The position numbers and the translations under genes are program-made. From positions 1,302,001-1,366,000 of the forward strand of contig OZ271846.1 of the NCBI GenBank assembly GCA_965601485.1: a stretch of DNA of 64,000 bases. Direction: 5' to 3'. The stretch's first letter is position 1. Each line of letters begins with the position of its first letter. The notes under the pieces are model-generated. The model was not told where the DNA came from. It made no database searches and was given only the letters and a program-made list of their open reading frames with translations. The DNA is from Methylotenera_A aquatica. GTDB taxonomy: Bacteria; Pseudomonadota; Gammaproteobacteria; Burkholderiales; Methylophilaceae. Shown here in pieces: positions 1 through 8,015 of this stretch.

Positions 1-716
1 ATCGCAATCAATCGAATCATTTTTTTTAAACTAAACACAGCATGCGCAGGTGGTGGCGTATCGTCATCAATCAAGGCATTGGCATAATGTTGCTTAAGTG
101 CCTTATGCCCAGCACTTTCTGCTATTAACGCAGGCTTAAAATGATGCACAAGCACACCTATTAAGGCAGAGCTAAGCACAATAATAGGAAAGGGAATTTT
201 TAAAACGGCAATCGCCACAAACGATGCAAAAGCAATTGACCACAACAGCTTATTTTTAAGTGCGCGCACGCCAATTCTATAAGCAGCAAATAAAATAATT
301 GCCACCACCGCAGGTTTAATACCATACAAAATACCTGCAATGGCTGTTTGACCGCCAAAGCGCATATAGATATAGCTTAGAGTCGTTAATATAACCAATG
401 ATGGCAATACAAACAATCCGCCTGCCACTAAACCACCCCATGTTCGATGCATAAGCCAACCAATATAAATCGCCAATTGCTGCGCCTCAGGCCCAGGCAA
501 CACCATGCAGTAATTAAGCGCATGCAAAAAACGCTTTTCAGATATCCAGCGCTTAGTTTCAACTAAATCTTGATACATGATGCTGATTTGCCCTGCAGGG
601 CCGCCAAAACTCACAAAACCTAATTTCAGCCAGTACCAAAACGCCTGTTTAAGCGTGGGCATGCAAATTACTTTGCTCGCTGAATCTTCAGTTTCTAATG
701 TATTTGTATCCGTCAT
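1..716 (-). CDS. chrA: Chromate transporter ChrA family, 5' part only (runs off the left edge)
   Basis: Reading leftward from an ATG at 716-714 gives an uninterrupted frame of about 238 codons to the edge. The start contains the ChrA family signature: LKLGFVSFGGPAGQISIM, then a Glu-Thr-Lys-Arg-Trp-Ile-Ser stretch and NYCMVLPGPEAQQLAIYIG, followed by several hydrophobic segments. ChrA proteins are inner-membrane chromate efflux carriers with one or two copies of this domain; only the first domain is visible. The upstream side faces an AT-rich gap with relics of a mobile element. The family call is firm; the full length and whether the gene is intact cannot be judged here. Confidence 0.88.
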   Translation of the reverse strand, partial: MTDTNTLETEDSASKVICMPTLKQAFWYWLKLGFVSFGGPAGQISIMYQDLVETKRWISEKRFLHALNYCMVLPGPEAQQLAIYIGWLMHRTWGGLVAGGLFVLPSLVILTTLSYIYMRFGGQTAIAGILYGIKPAVVAIILFAAYRIGVRALKNKLLWSIAFASFVAIAVLKIPFPIIVLSSALIGVLVHHFKPALIAESAGHKALKQHYANALIDDDTPPPAHAVFSLKKMIRLIA

Positions 717-804
717 ATCACTTTAATTAAAGCCTTCTAATTCATGATTTAATTACATAAAATATTAAAATAATTACATATTTTTTAATACTTATAGGTT
801 TATC

Positions 805-876
805 ATGAAATTAAACACTCTAGCTCTTGCCCTTAAGTTACTCTTGCTTCACTTTCATCGGCAAAGGCTTAGCTAA
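805..876 (+). CDS. Possible 23-residue leucine-rich leader peptide
   Basis: An ATG-TAA frame of 23 codons contains nine leucines, including four in a row at codons 12-15 (TTA CTC TTG CTT). An AGG lies about 8 bases before the ATG. It is followed some 58 bases later by a structure that can form a strong terminator or a competing stem (934-1021). This resembles the leader peptides of amino-acid-controlled attenuators such as leuL. No leucine biosynthesis gene follows, and there is no evidence of translation. It may be a chance frame. Confidence 0.25.
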   Translation: MKLNTLALALKLLLLHFHRQRLS

Positions 877-933
877 ACTGAATAGCCTGTAAATATTTAA
901 ACTTTCGTAATTCTTTAACATACTTGAAATGTA

Positions 934-1021
934 AGCTCGGTATGATATTCATAACACGCTTTCTCCTCAGTCGTGTCTTTATGCCGAGCTATTAATCCCC
1001 TTTAATAGTCTCGGTTTTTTT
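934..1021 (+). promoter_or_regulatory. Terminator with a competing upstream stem (attenuator-like RNA element)
   Basis: The terminator arm 984-995 pairs with 1002-1014 (12 pairs, one bulged base) and is followed by seven Ts at 1015-1021. The segment AGCTCGGTAT (934-943) can instead pair with ATGCCGAGCT (981-990), using the same left arm of the terminator, with an inner ACACG/CGTGT stem (954-958 with 972-976). The two folds exclude each other, as in transcription attenuators. No recognisable regulated gene follows directly; the next intact gene starts at 1330. It could also be the 3' end of a small RNA. Confidence 0.5.
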
Positions 1022-1040
1022 GGGTTTTAGACAACAAACT

Positions 1041-1255
1041 TTATGCTTGTCTAAATGGCAATACCTTTGCACCTGATTTTAATTAATCTAAATAACCTGC
1101 CAATTGTTGCATCATAGCTTTGCATTGCTTGATATATAAAGCGTGGTTTTAAGCTGCACTTACTTGGTTGCGTTATTGTTGCGCTAAATGCAATTCAATT
1201 TGCTCGTGATCAAAGCCTTGCTCATTTAAGGCGGAAGATGCTGAGGTTAAAAATA
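1041..1255 (-). pseudogene. Decayed 3' end of a P4-type phage/island integrase
   Basis: The minus strand reads through in one frame as SSALNEQGFDHEQIELHLAQ, stop, RNQVSAA, stop, then YIKQCKAMMQQLAGYLD, stop, LKSGAKVLPFRQA and a final stop at 1043-1041. This matches the C-terminal end of DUF4102/P4-family tyrosine recombinases, which typically end in an Asn-Glu-Gln-Gly helix, an RN-x-V-x-AAY-x-x-A segment and an MMQ-x-W-ADYLD helix. Three internal stops show it is dead. The catalytic core is missing upstream. It lies about 1 kb beyond the 3' end of tRNA-Ser, the usual place for such an integrase. Confidence 0.7.
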
Positions 1256-1329
1256 AGTGAGAACGAGCCGATTGCCAAATCTATCATGGCTTAGTACCAT
1301 AATACATACATATAAATGATGGTAAGTAT

Positions 1330-2178
1330 ATGAAAAAAGTAATTATAGAATTGCTAACTGCAATAATGCTAACTGCTAACACTGCTTATGCTGATAAATT
1401 TAATGATGCGGTAAACTCATACGAGAGTGGCAAGTATAAGCAAGCTATTAGGCTGTTTAAGCCGCTAGCTTTAAATGGTAATGTAAGTGCGCAATTTAAT
1501 TTAGGTCTTATGTATGAAAAAGGGCAAGGGGTTCTACAAGACTATGTTGAAGCAGTGAAGTGGTACAAGTTAGCAGCAGCACAAGGTGATGCAAATGCAC
1601 AATTTAGTTTAGGTGTTAGCTATGAAAATGGGCAAGGACTTGTACAAGACTATATTGAAGCAGTGAAGTGGTACAAGTTAGCAGCAGCGCAAGGTGATGC
1701 AAAAGCGCAAATTAACTTAGGCATCATGTATGGAAAAGGACAAGGGGTTGTACAAGATGATGTTCAAGCAGTGAAGTGGTACAAGTTAGCAGCAGAGCAA
1801 GGTGATGCAAAAGCGCAATTTAATTTAGGTCTTATGTATGCCAAAGGGCAAGGGGTTGTGCAAGATGATGTTGAAGCAGTTAAATGGTATATGTTAGCTG
1901 CGGCACAAGAAAATGCAGCTGCGCAATACAATTTAGGTCTTATGTATTATAAGGGGCGAGGGGTTGCACAAGATTATATACAAGCGTATTTGTGGTCTAA
2001 CTTGGCGGCTATGTCAGGTGATAAAGATTCTGTGATAAATAGAGATAATATAGCTAAGCTTATGACAAAACAACAATTAGCAGAAGCACAAAAGTTAGCT
2101 CGTGAATGTTTGGCTAGAAAATATAAAGGCTGTCAAACCAAACCTAAATTAACAGGCACTATCCGTATAATGATTTAA
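1330..2178 (+). CDS. Secreted Sel1-like repeat protein
   Basis: The 282-residue product begins with a signal peptide (about residues 1-21, cut after TAYA) and then carries five Sel1-like repeats of 36 residues (about residues 54-233), each with the pattern AQ-x-NLG-x-MY-x-x-G-x-GV and a following EAVKWYKLAA helix. Sel1 repeats are alpha/alpha solenoids that usually mediate protein-protein contacts; no enzyme domain is present. It is probably periplasmic. It stands alone between an integrase relic and tRNA-Ser, so it may be island cargo. The specific partner or role is unknown. Confidence 0.85.
   Translation: MKKVIIELLTAIMLTANTAYADKFNDAVNSYESGKYKQAIRLFKPLALNGNVSAQFNLGLMYEKGQGVLQDYVEAVKWYKLAAAQGDANAQFSLGVSYENGQGLVQDYIEAVKWYKLAAAQGDAKAQINLGIMYGKGQGVVQDDVQAVKWYKLAAEQGDAKAQFNLGLMYAKGQGVVQDDVEAVKWYMLAAAQENAAAQYNLGLMYYKGRGVAQDYIQAYLWSNLAAMSGDKDSVINRDNIAKLMTKQQLAEAQKLARECLARKYKGCQTKPKLTGTIRIMI
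1489..2028 (+). repeat. Five 108-bp tandem coding repeats (Sel1 units)
   Basis: Each unit encodes one 36-residue Sel1 repeat. The DNA is also closely similar between units, with long shared runs such as gcagtgaagtggtacaagtt in the first three units. This indicates recent duplication or conversion among units, and copy number may vary between strains. Confidence 0.8.
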
Positions 2179-2234
2179 GCTATCAAAAAAACTCTATTGT
2201 ATATTTTTTTAAGCAATAACTTAAATTGAGTTTA

Positions 2235-2326
2235 TGGCGGAGAGAGAGAGATTCGAACTCTCGACAGGGTAAACCCTGTGCCACCTTTCCAGGGTGGTGA
2301 CTTAAACCGCTCATCCATCTCTCCGC
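2235..2326 (-). tRNA. tRNA-Ser (anticodon GGA)
   Basis: The minus strand folds as a 92-nt class II tRNA. It has an acceptor stem GCGGAGA/TCTCCGC, an anticodon stem CCACC/GGTGG around the loop CTGGAAA (anticodon GGA), a long variable arm pairing ACAGGGT with ACCCTGT, a T loop TTCGAAT and an encoded CCA end. It reads serine codons UCC/UCU. The 3' end points toward the Sel1 gene and the integrase relic. Confidence 0.96.
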
Positions 2327-2416
2327 GGGCTCAAGTTGTTTTTTATTTGAGCGGCGGATTATATACGATACTTAATCGATGACAAAGAGACTTGATGTCG
2401 ACCGCCACCCTAGCCT

Positions 2417-3658
2417 TTATCCTTTTAAAAAGTAGGTATGAACTTCGCCTTTGCCCTTAATTGGTATTACTCCACGAGGCTCAAAGATATGCTGATCTTT
2501 AAGCAAGTTATAAGTGAACTCACTCACTTGAATTTCACCTGGTAAGCCATTTTTTTCCATTCGACTAGCCATATTAACGGGGTCGCCCCAAATATCATAA
2601 GCAAACTTGCTGGTACCAATGACACCTGCAACCACCGGCCCACTACTAATACCAATTCGCATTTGTAAGGCTTTACCAATATGCAAATTAAATTGTGCTA
2701 GCTCTTCTTGCATTTGCAAGGCCAATTGTGCAATTACATTAGCATGATTATCTAAATAAATAGGCGCACCGCCAACTACCATATAGCCATCACCAATGGT
2801 TTTAATTTTCTCTAAACCGTAACGATAAGCCAACTTATCAAAACGGGAAAAAATCTGGCTTAGCAAATCCACCAACTCTGCTGGCGGCATGGATGATGTC
2901 ATTTTGGTAAAATCTACTATATCCGCAAACAAAATCGTCACCGCTTCATGACTATCGGCAATACGCATATCATTATCTTTTAAACGACTAGCGATAGATT
3001 CAGGCAAAACATTCAATAACAATTTCTCAGATCTGGCTTTTTCAAGCTCCAGTTCATGCAAAGTGCGCTCTTTTTGACTTTGAAAATAACGCATCACCGC
3101 ATATAAAATGCAGGCGGTGCCCATAATATTCATCAAGAAAAAGGTATCTTTAATATGTGTTGGAACAGTTAAGGAATTGCCTGCAAATAGGTAATTTAAT
3201 TTCCAAGATAGTGCAGCTAAAAAGGCAAACAAAATAAACCAAGGCGTGGATTGCTTGTTACCCAAAATCATTAATGCACCAATCGGTGACAGTATGGCCC
3301 AAATGGCAATGCCGCTAGATGCTTCGTAACCTCCGATGGCCCATTGCATAAAGAATGGCATCACCAGTAACATCACTAACTGCGTAAATGTTAAGTATTC
3401 GAATTTTTTAGTGCGATAAAAAACTAGCAAGCTGGCGTAGGAAAGAATAATGTAGGCATAAGGCACCGCCGCCATCAGCGCATACCCATCCCCCAAACCT
3501 GATAGGGTAAATATCCAGAAAATACAAACTAAACTTTCGGCAAATACTAACAAGGTTAGTATGGCTTTGCCTAAGCTAGCATCGGTGGGATGGCTGATAT
3601 TATGCCAAAACTTTCTTGTTTTAATACCGAAAGAAGGGTTTGTATTTGAAATCGACAA
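2417..3658 (-). CDS. Membrane-anchored class III adenylate cyclase
   Basis: The 413-residue protein has about six hydrophobic segments in residues 30-190, a charged coiled linker (residues 190-225, QKERTLHELELEKARSEKLL) ending in the LLNVLPESIASRL motif, and a C-terminal class III nucleotide cyclase domain (about 235-413). Seen motifs are FADIVDF (metal-binding Asp), KIKTIGDGYM (substrate Lys), DIWGDPVNMASRM (adenine-contacting Asp, plus the Asn and Arg of the transition state). The Lys/Asp pair points to ATP rather than GTP as substrate, giving cAMP. The membrane part resembles no sensor domain I can name. It is a single gene downstream of tRNA-Ser. Confidence 0.85.
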   Translation of the reverse strand: MSISNTNPSFGIKTRKFWHNISHPTDASLGKAILTLLVFAESLVCIFWIFTLSGLGDGYALMAAVPYAYIILSYASLLVFYRTKKFEYLTFTQLVMLLVMPFFMQWAIGGYEASSGIAIWAILSPIGALMILGNKQSTPWFILFAFLAALSWKLNYLFAGNSLTVPTHIKDTFFLMNIMGTACILYAVMRYFQSQKERTLHELELEKARSEKLLLNVLPESIASRLKDNDMRIADSHEAVTILFADIVDFTKMTSSMPPAELVDLLSQIFSRFDKLAYRYGLEKIKTIGDGYMVVGGAPIYLDNHANVIAQLALQMQEELAQFNLHIGKALQMRIGISSGPVVAGVIGTSKFAYDIWGDPVNMASRMEKNGLPGEIQVSEFTYNLLKDQHIFEPRGVIPIKGKGEVHTYFLKG

Positions 3659-3988
3659 TATTGTACTCTTCCATTAGCTGTAATTATTATTTAGCACACT
3701 AATTAAAATCTGCAATATATATTAAACTATTATAACAGGCTTTGAATATTCGCTACTTGTGATGTTACAAATGATTAACAATTTTCGAGCAATACACTTG
3801 ATTTACTGGCAGCTAAGGTTTATTGTTGTGAGGTAATTTAATTAACTCAAACCCAAAGGCGTCCTTGATTCGTTTAGGGTTTTAGTGATTTACATAGAAT
3901 ATTTAATACAACAAAAAATTGCAACAAAGCAATGCGGTTTTACAATAAGAAACATTACATTATTAATAGAAAAACTAGAGGAGTTAGC
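3659..3988. other. Intergenic region between the divergent cyclase and aldehyde dehydrogenase genes
   Basis: This 330-base AT-rich stretch must hold the promoters for both divergent genes. I find no convincing sigma-70 or sigma-54 promoter by eye and no clear operator. A weak stem AAACCC/GGGTTT (about 3850-3882) is the only visible structure. The strong Shine-Dalgarno AGAGGAG at 3977-3983 sits five bases before the ATG of the aldehyde dehydrogenase and fixes that start. Confidence 0.5.
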
Positions 3989-5509
3989 ATGAGTTTAGAA
4001 ATACTAAAAGGCCTTGGCATAAAAATAGCTTACAAAGCCAAGTATGATAACTATATTGGTGGCAAATGGGTTGCGCCTGTAAAAGGCGAATATTTTGATG
4101 TTATTTCACCCATTACAGGCAAAAATTACACTCAGGCAGCGCGCTCAAGCGCTGAAGATGTTGAATTAGCATTAGATGCTGCGCATGCAGTTACTGAAAA
4201 TTGGGCAAAAACGTCAACAACTGAGCGCGCTAATATCCTACTAAAAATTGCAGACCGTATTGAAGCAAATTTGGAGCTTATTGCAACAGCTGATACTGTT
4301 GATAACGGCAAACCAATCCGCGAAACCATGAATGCTGATATTCCATTAACTGTTGATCATTTCCGCTATTTCGCCGGTGCGATTCGCGCACAAGAAGGCG
4401 GAATCAGTGAAATTGATCATGATACCGTGGCTTACCATTTTCATGAACCACTAGGCGTCGTTGGTCAGATTATTCCTTGGAACTTCCCAATTTTAATGGC
4501 AGCTTGGAAACTGGCTCCTGCGTTAGCCGCTGGTAACTGTGTGGTATTAAAACCAGCCGAGTTCACACCAATTAGTATTTTGATTTTGATGGAAGTGATT
4601 GGCGATTTAGTACCACCAGGTGTGATTAATATTGTGAACGGTTATGGCCGCGAAGTCGGCGCGCCATTAGCCAACAGCAAGCGCATCGCTAAAATCGGAT
4701 TTACTGGTTCAACTGCCACTGGTCGCTCTATTGCAACTGCCGCAGCTAGCAATTTGATTCCAGCAACTTTAGAGTTAGGCGGTAAATCCCCTAACATCTT
4801 TTTTGCCGATATTATGGATGCCGACGATGCGTTCTTTGATAAAGCAATTGAAGGCTTGGTACTATTTGCATTTAATCAAGGCGAAGTTTGTACTTGCCCA
4901 TCACGCGCCATTATTCAAGAATCAATCTACGACAAATTTATCGCACGCGTATTAGAGCGCGTAAAAGCCATTAAACAAGGCAGCCCATTAGATCCAAACA
5001 CCATGCTGGGCGCGCAGGCTTCTCAAGACCAATTAAACAAAATTATGAACTACATTGATATTGGTAAACAAGAAGGTGCTGAAGTGTTAATTGGTGGCGA
5101 GCGCAATATATTAACTGGCGATTTAGCGGATGGTTATTACGTGCAACCTACGCTGCTTAAAGGCCACAACAAAATGCGCGTGTTCCAAGAAGAGATTTTT
5201 GGCCCAGTGCTTGCTGTAACGACCTTTAAAGATGAAGCAGATGCTTTAGCGATTGCAAACGATACCATTTTTGGTTTGGGCGCAGGGGTTTGGAGCCGTG
5301 ACGGTAGCGTTGCTTATAGAATGGGTCGCGGCATTAAAGCAGGCCGTGTGTGGACAAATTGCTACCACGCCTACCCTGCCCACGCTGCATTCGGTGGCTA
5401 CAAAGAGTCTGGTATCGGTCGCGAAAACCACAAAATGATGCTAGACCATTACCAACAAACCAAGTGCCTACTAGTCAGCTATAGCCCTAATAAATTAGGC
5501 TTCTTCTAA
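3989..5509 (+). CDS. NAD-dependent aldehyde dehydrogenase, acetaldehyde dehydrogenase (ExaC/AcoD) type
   Basis: The 506-residue protein is a full-length ALDH. It has the PWNFPILMAAWKLAPALAAG cofactor region, FTGST near residue 240, the general base Glu262 in LELGGKSPN, and the nucleophile Cys301 within GEVCTCPSR; the Cys-x-Cys pair is typical of the acetaldehyde dehydrogenase II branch. A frame extends further upstream to 3932, but the ATG at 3989 is chosen because it has AGAGGAG five bases before it and gives the family length. The enzyme would oxidise acetaldehyde or similar short aldehydes to acids. A DUF779 gene follows, a common partner of this branch. Confidence 0.9.
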   Translation: MSLEILKGLGIKIAYKAKYDNYIGGKWVAPVKGEYFDVISPITGKNYTQAARSSAEDVELALDAAHAVTENWAKTSTTERANILLKIADRIEANLELIATADTVDNGKPIRETMNADIPLTVDHFRYFAGAIRAQEGGISEIDHDTVAYHFHEPLGVVGQIIPWNFPILMAAWKLAPALAAGNCVVLKPAEFTPISILILMEVIGDLVPPGVINIVNGYGREVGAPLANSKRIAKIGFTGSTATGRSIATAAASNLIPATLELGGKSPNIFFADIMDADDAFFDKAIEGLVLFAFNQGEVCTCPSRAIIQESIYDKFIARVLERVKAIKQGSPLDPNTMLGAQASQDQLNKIMNYIDIGKQEGAEVLIGGERNILTGDLADGYYVQPTLLKGHNKMRVFQEEIFGPVLAVTTFKDEADALAIANDTIFGLGAGVWSRDGSVAYRMGRGIKAGRVWTNCYHAYPAHAAFGGYKESGIGRENHKMMLDHYQQTKCLLVSYSPNKLGFF

Positions 5510-5543
5510 TTTTAGGCTTTGGTTAGCGGTTTTAAGCGAAAGG

Positions 5544-5571
5544 AAAGAGGCGGGGTTACTCGCCTCTTTTT
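5544..5571 (+). terminator. Intrinsic terminator between aldehyde dehydrogenase and DUF779
   Basis: AAAGAGGCG (5544-5552) pairs with CGCCTCTTT (5561-5569) around an 8-base loop, and the right arm runs into a T stretch. It sits in the 82-base gap between two genes that normally travel together, so it would reduce read-through into the second gene. Confidence 0.8.
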
Positions 5572-5591
5572 GTTTAAATAAGGAATTAAAA

Positions 5592-5966
5592 ATGGCTGAA
5601 CGCGTTTCTGCAACACCTTCTGCGCTTGCGCTGATTGATAAATTAACTGCTGAGCACGGCCCGATTATATTTTTGCAATCTGGTGGATGCTGTGAAGGCA
5701 GCGGCCCTATGTGCATGCCTGAAAAAGAATTTAACCCCAGCGCCTCTGATGTAGTCTTAGGTAAATTTAATAACGCCACTTTTTATATGGGCAACAGTCA
5801 CTTTACCTTTGCCGAAAATATGCACACCATTTTGGATGCAATGCCAGGATCTAGCGGTTCTTTCTCACTCGATTGTGGTACTGGCTTTGCGTTTATTACC
5901 CGCGGGCGATTATATTCAGATGAAGAATTGCAACAATTACCACCTGTTGAACGCGTTGGTTACTAA
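5592..5966 (+). CDS. DUF779 family protein
   Basis: The 124-residue protein matches DUF779, with the conserved cysteine-rich GGCCEGSGPMC segment (about residues 35-45) and a later Asp-Cys-Gly-Thr-Gly-Phe segment. The family is typically encoded next to acetaldehyde or aldehyde dehydrogenases, as here. Its biochemical role is not established to my knowledge; the conserved cysteines suggest metal or redox binding (inference). It is in the same direction as the aldehyde dehydrogenase but separated from it by a terminator hairpin. Confidence 0.85.
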   Translation: MAERVSATPSALALIDKLTAEHGPIIFLQSGGCCEGSGPMCMPEKEFNPSASDVVLGKFNNATFYMGNSHFTFAENMHTILDAMPGSSGSFSLDCGTGFAFITRGRLYSDEELQQLPPVERVGY

Positions 5967-6042
5967 TCAAGCATTTCATTTACAATCACCTTTGAATACA
6001 ATTCGGCTATAAAACCAGGCTGATTTAAGGTAAAATCTTATC

Positions 6043-6137
6043 TGGCGGGCCTCCCCGCATTGTAAAGTAGCCAACCTGGTCAGATGCGGAAGCAAGCAGC
6101 CACAACTATTAAGCAAGTGCCGGGGGTTTGGCTCGCC
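6043..6137 (+). ncRNA. ffs: Small signal recognition particle RNA (4.5S)
   Basis: The terminal stem GGCGGGCC...GGCTCGCC closes a long hairpin. Its apex carries the conserved SRP domain IV sequence GGTCAGATGCGGAAGCAAGCAGCC, in which GGAA is the tetraloop and the CAG/AGCA bulges bind Ffh. A TAAAAT hexamer at 6030-6035 is a plausible -10 box. The position just upstream of dnaX is the usual proteobacterial arrangement. Confidence 0.95.
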
Positions 6138-6316
6138 TCCTCTTAAAATCAATTTCAATTATTAATCTGCGGCGTTTCTTGGTACTCAAAATCCTCATGT
6201 ACATTCAGTATTCTTCGCTCCGTTCGCTTTGCATTTTCATTATTTAAATGAATTTTGGCAACTTAGTCTACATTTTAACTTAGACGAAATTCGATTTTTG
6301 AGCTAAAGTCTTGCTT

Positions 6317-7996
6317 ATGTCATATCTCGTTTTAGCACGCAAATACCGCCCCAAATCGTTTGATACTTTAGTTGGTCAGCCGCATGTAGTGCGCGCATTG
6401 ACTAACGCCCTTACTCAGCAGCGCTTGCATCACGCTTACTTGTTTACGGGCACGCGAGGCGTTGGCAAAACGACAATTGCGCGTATTTTAGCCAAATCTC
6501 TTAATTGCGAAACTGGCATCACTGCAACACCTTGTGGCGTATGCAATGCTTGTACTGAAATTGATCGTGGCCGTTTTGTGGATTTGTTAGAAGTCGATGC
6601 GGCATCGAATACACAAGTAGATGCCATGCGCGAATTGTTGGATAACGCGCAATACGCCCCTACTGTTGGCCGATTTAAAGTTTACATCATCGATGAAGTA
6701 CACATGCTATCCAAAAGTGCATTCAATGCCATGCTGAAAACGCTAGAAGAGCCGCCAACGCACGTTAAATTTATCCTAGCCACCACTGATCCTCAAAAAG
6801 TGCCTGTGACGGTGCTATCGCGCTGTTTGCAGTTTAATTTGCGCCAAATGGCCAGCGCCACTATCTCTGAACATTTACATAATGTGCTTGCAGAAGAAAA
6901 TATTAGCTTTGAGCCTGCTGCCATTCACCTTATTTCACGCGCAGCGGCAGGCAGTATGCGCGATGCATTATCGCTGACTGATCAAGCGATTGCTTATGGC
7001 AATCAAACCGTGAATGAAATTGAAGTGCGTAGTATGCTTGGCGCGGTCGATCAAACTTATTTATATGATATTTTGCAAGCATTAATCAACCAAGATGGCG
7101 CGGCTTTGGTTGAGAAAGCGCAGGCCATGCAAATGCGCAATATAGCTTTTGAAGAGGCTCTGAACGATTTAGCCAATATCTTGCATCAAATCGCCATGAT
7201 ACAAACCGTGCCCAGCAGCATTGCCGATGACAGCCCAGAGCGTGCATTATTATTAGATTTAGCACAAAACCTAAACCCAGAAACCCTGCAACTTTATTAT
7301 CAAATCGCTTTATTAGGCCGCCGTGATATTGGCTTAGCGCCTAATGAATATGCTGGCTTCACCATGAGCTTGTTGCGCATGCTGGCTTTTGCGCCCACTG
7401 AAAAAGTATCTGAAAAACTGGCCGCCCCTGCCCCTCTTACCAATAAACCATTAGTAACACCGGCGATTAATGCGCAAGTGGGTATAAATGAAGAGACTAT
7501 ATCACCTGAGCCTCTACCTAAAACGCCACAAAGTATCACAGCGCCTGCAGAGCCAATTTCTGCGCCTGTCGCAATTGAATCCCACAGTGGAAATACTGCA
7601 AAAAAATTTGATGGTAACTGGCGTACTTTGGTTGAAAAAAGCCTTAAGCTTGGTCTTGCGCGCGCCTTGGCACAAAACTGTGAAATGGTGAGCTATGATG
7701 AAAATAACATTAATTTAAGAGTGGCCGCCAATAACAAACACTTAATTAGTCCAAATTATCAAGAAAAATTGTCTAGCGCCATTAATCAGCATTTTGACAA
7801 ACGTATTCGCTTACACATTGAAGTAAGCGGAGAGGCTCATATTGAATTCAATACGCCTACCAAGCAAAACGCGCTTGAAAAAGCCACTATTCAATCATCG
7901 GCAGAAGAAGCCATTATGCAAGATGGCTTTGTGAAAGATTTGCTCAGTCAATTTGACGCAACAATTATCCCCAATAGTATTAAACCAATTAACTAA
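6317..7996 (+). CDS. dnaX: DNA polymerase III subunits tau/gamma
   Basis: The 559-residue protein has an N-terminal AAA+ clamp-loader ATPase with Walker A GTRGVGKTT (residues 45-53), a four-cysteine zinc module (Cys64, 73, 76, 79), Walker B IIDEVHM and an SRC arginine-finger segment. An Ala/Pro-rich linker (about 365-430) follows, and then a tau C-terminal domain. The upstream in-frame TTG at 6311 is less likely than ATG 6317, which gives the canonical MSYLVLARKYRPKSF start. A run of seven As in register A AAA AAA (7600-7606, codons 428-430) is a potential frameshift site for making gamma. It sits in the ffs-dnaX-ybaB-recR order. Confidence 0.97.
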   Translation: MSYLVLARKYRPKSFDTLVGQPHVVRALTNALTQQRLHHAYLFTGTRGVGKTTIARILAKSLNCETGITATPCGVCNACTEIDRGRFVDLLEVDAASNTQVDAMRELLDNAQYAPTVGRFKVYIIDEVHMLSKSAFNAMLKTLEEPPTHVKFILATTDPQKVPVTVLSRCLQFNLRQMASATISEHLHNVLAEENISFEPAAIHLISRAAAGSMRDALSLTDQAIAYGNQTVNEIEVRSMLGAVDQTYLYDILQALINQDGAALVEKAQAMQMRNIAFEEALNDLANILHQIAMIQTVPSSIADDSPERALLLDLAQNLNPETLQLYYQIALLGRRDIGLAPNEYAGFTMSLLRMLAFAPTEKVSEKLAAPAPLTNKPLVTPAINAQVGINEETISPEPLPKTPQSITAPAEPISAPVAIESHSGNTAKKFDGNWRTLVEKSLKLGLARALAQNCEMVSYDENNINLRVAANNKHLISPNYQEKLSSAINQHFDKRIRLHIEVSGEAHIEFNTPTKQNALEKATIQSSAEEAIMQDGFVKDLLSQFDATIIPNSIKPIN

Positions 7997-8015
7997 ATCA
8001 ATATAGGAGAAAAAT

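Noticed and set aside
3809..3830. TGGCAG in the aldehyde dehydrogenase upstream region as a sigma-54 promoter
   Set aside because: There is no GC at the required distance for the -12 element, so the match is not acceptable.
5246..5438. Overlapping frames of about 61 codons on both strands within the aldehyde dehydrogenase gene
   Set aside because: They lie entirely inside the long conserved gene in other frames, without ribosome sites or family similarity.
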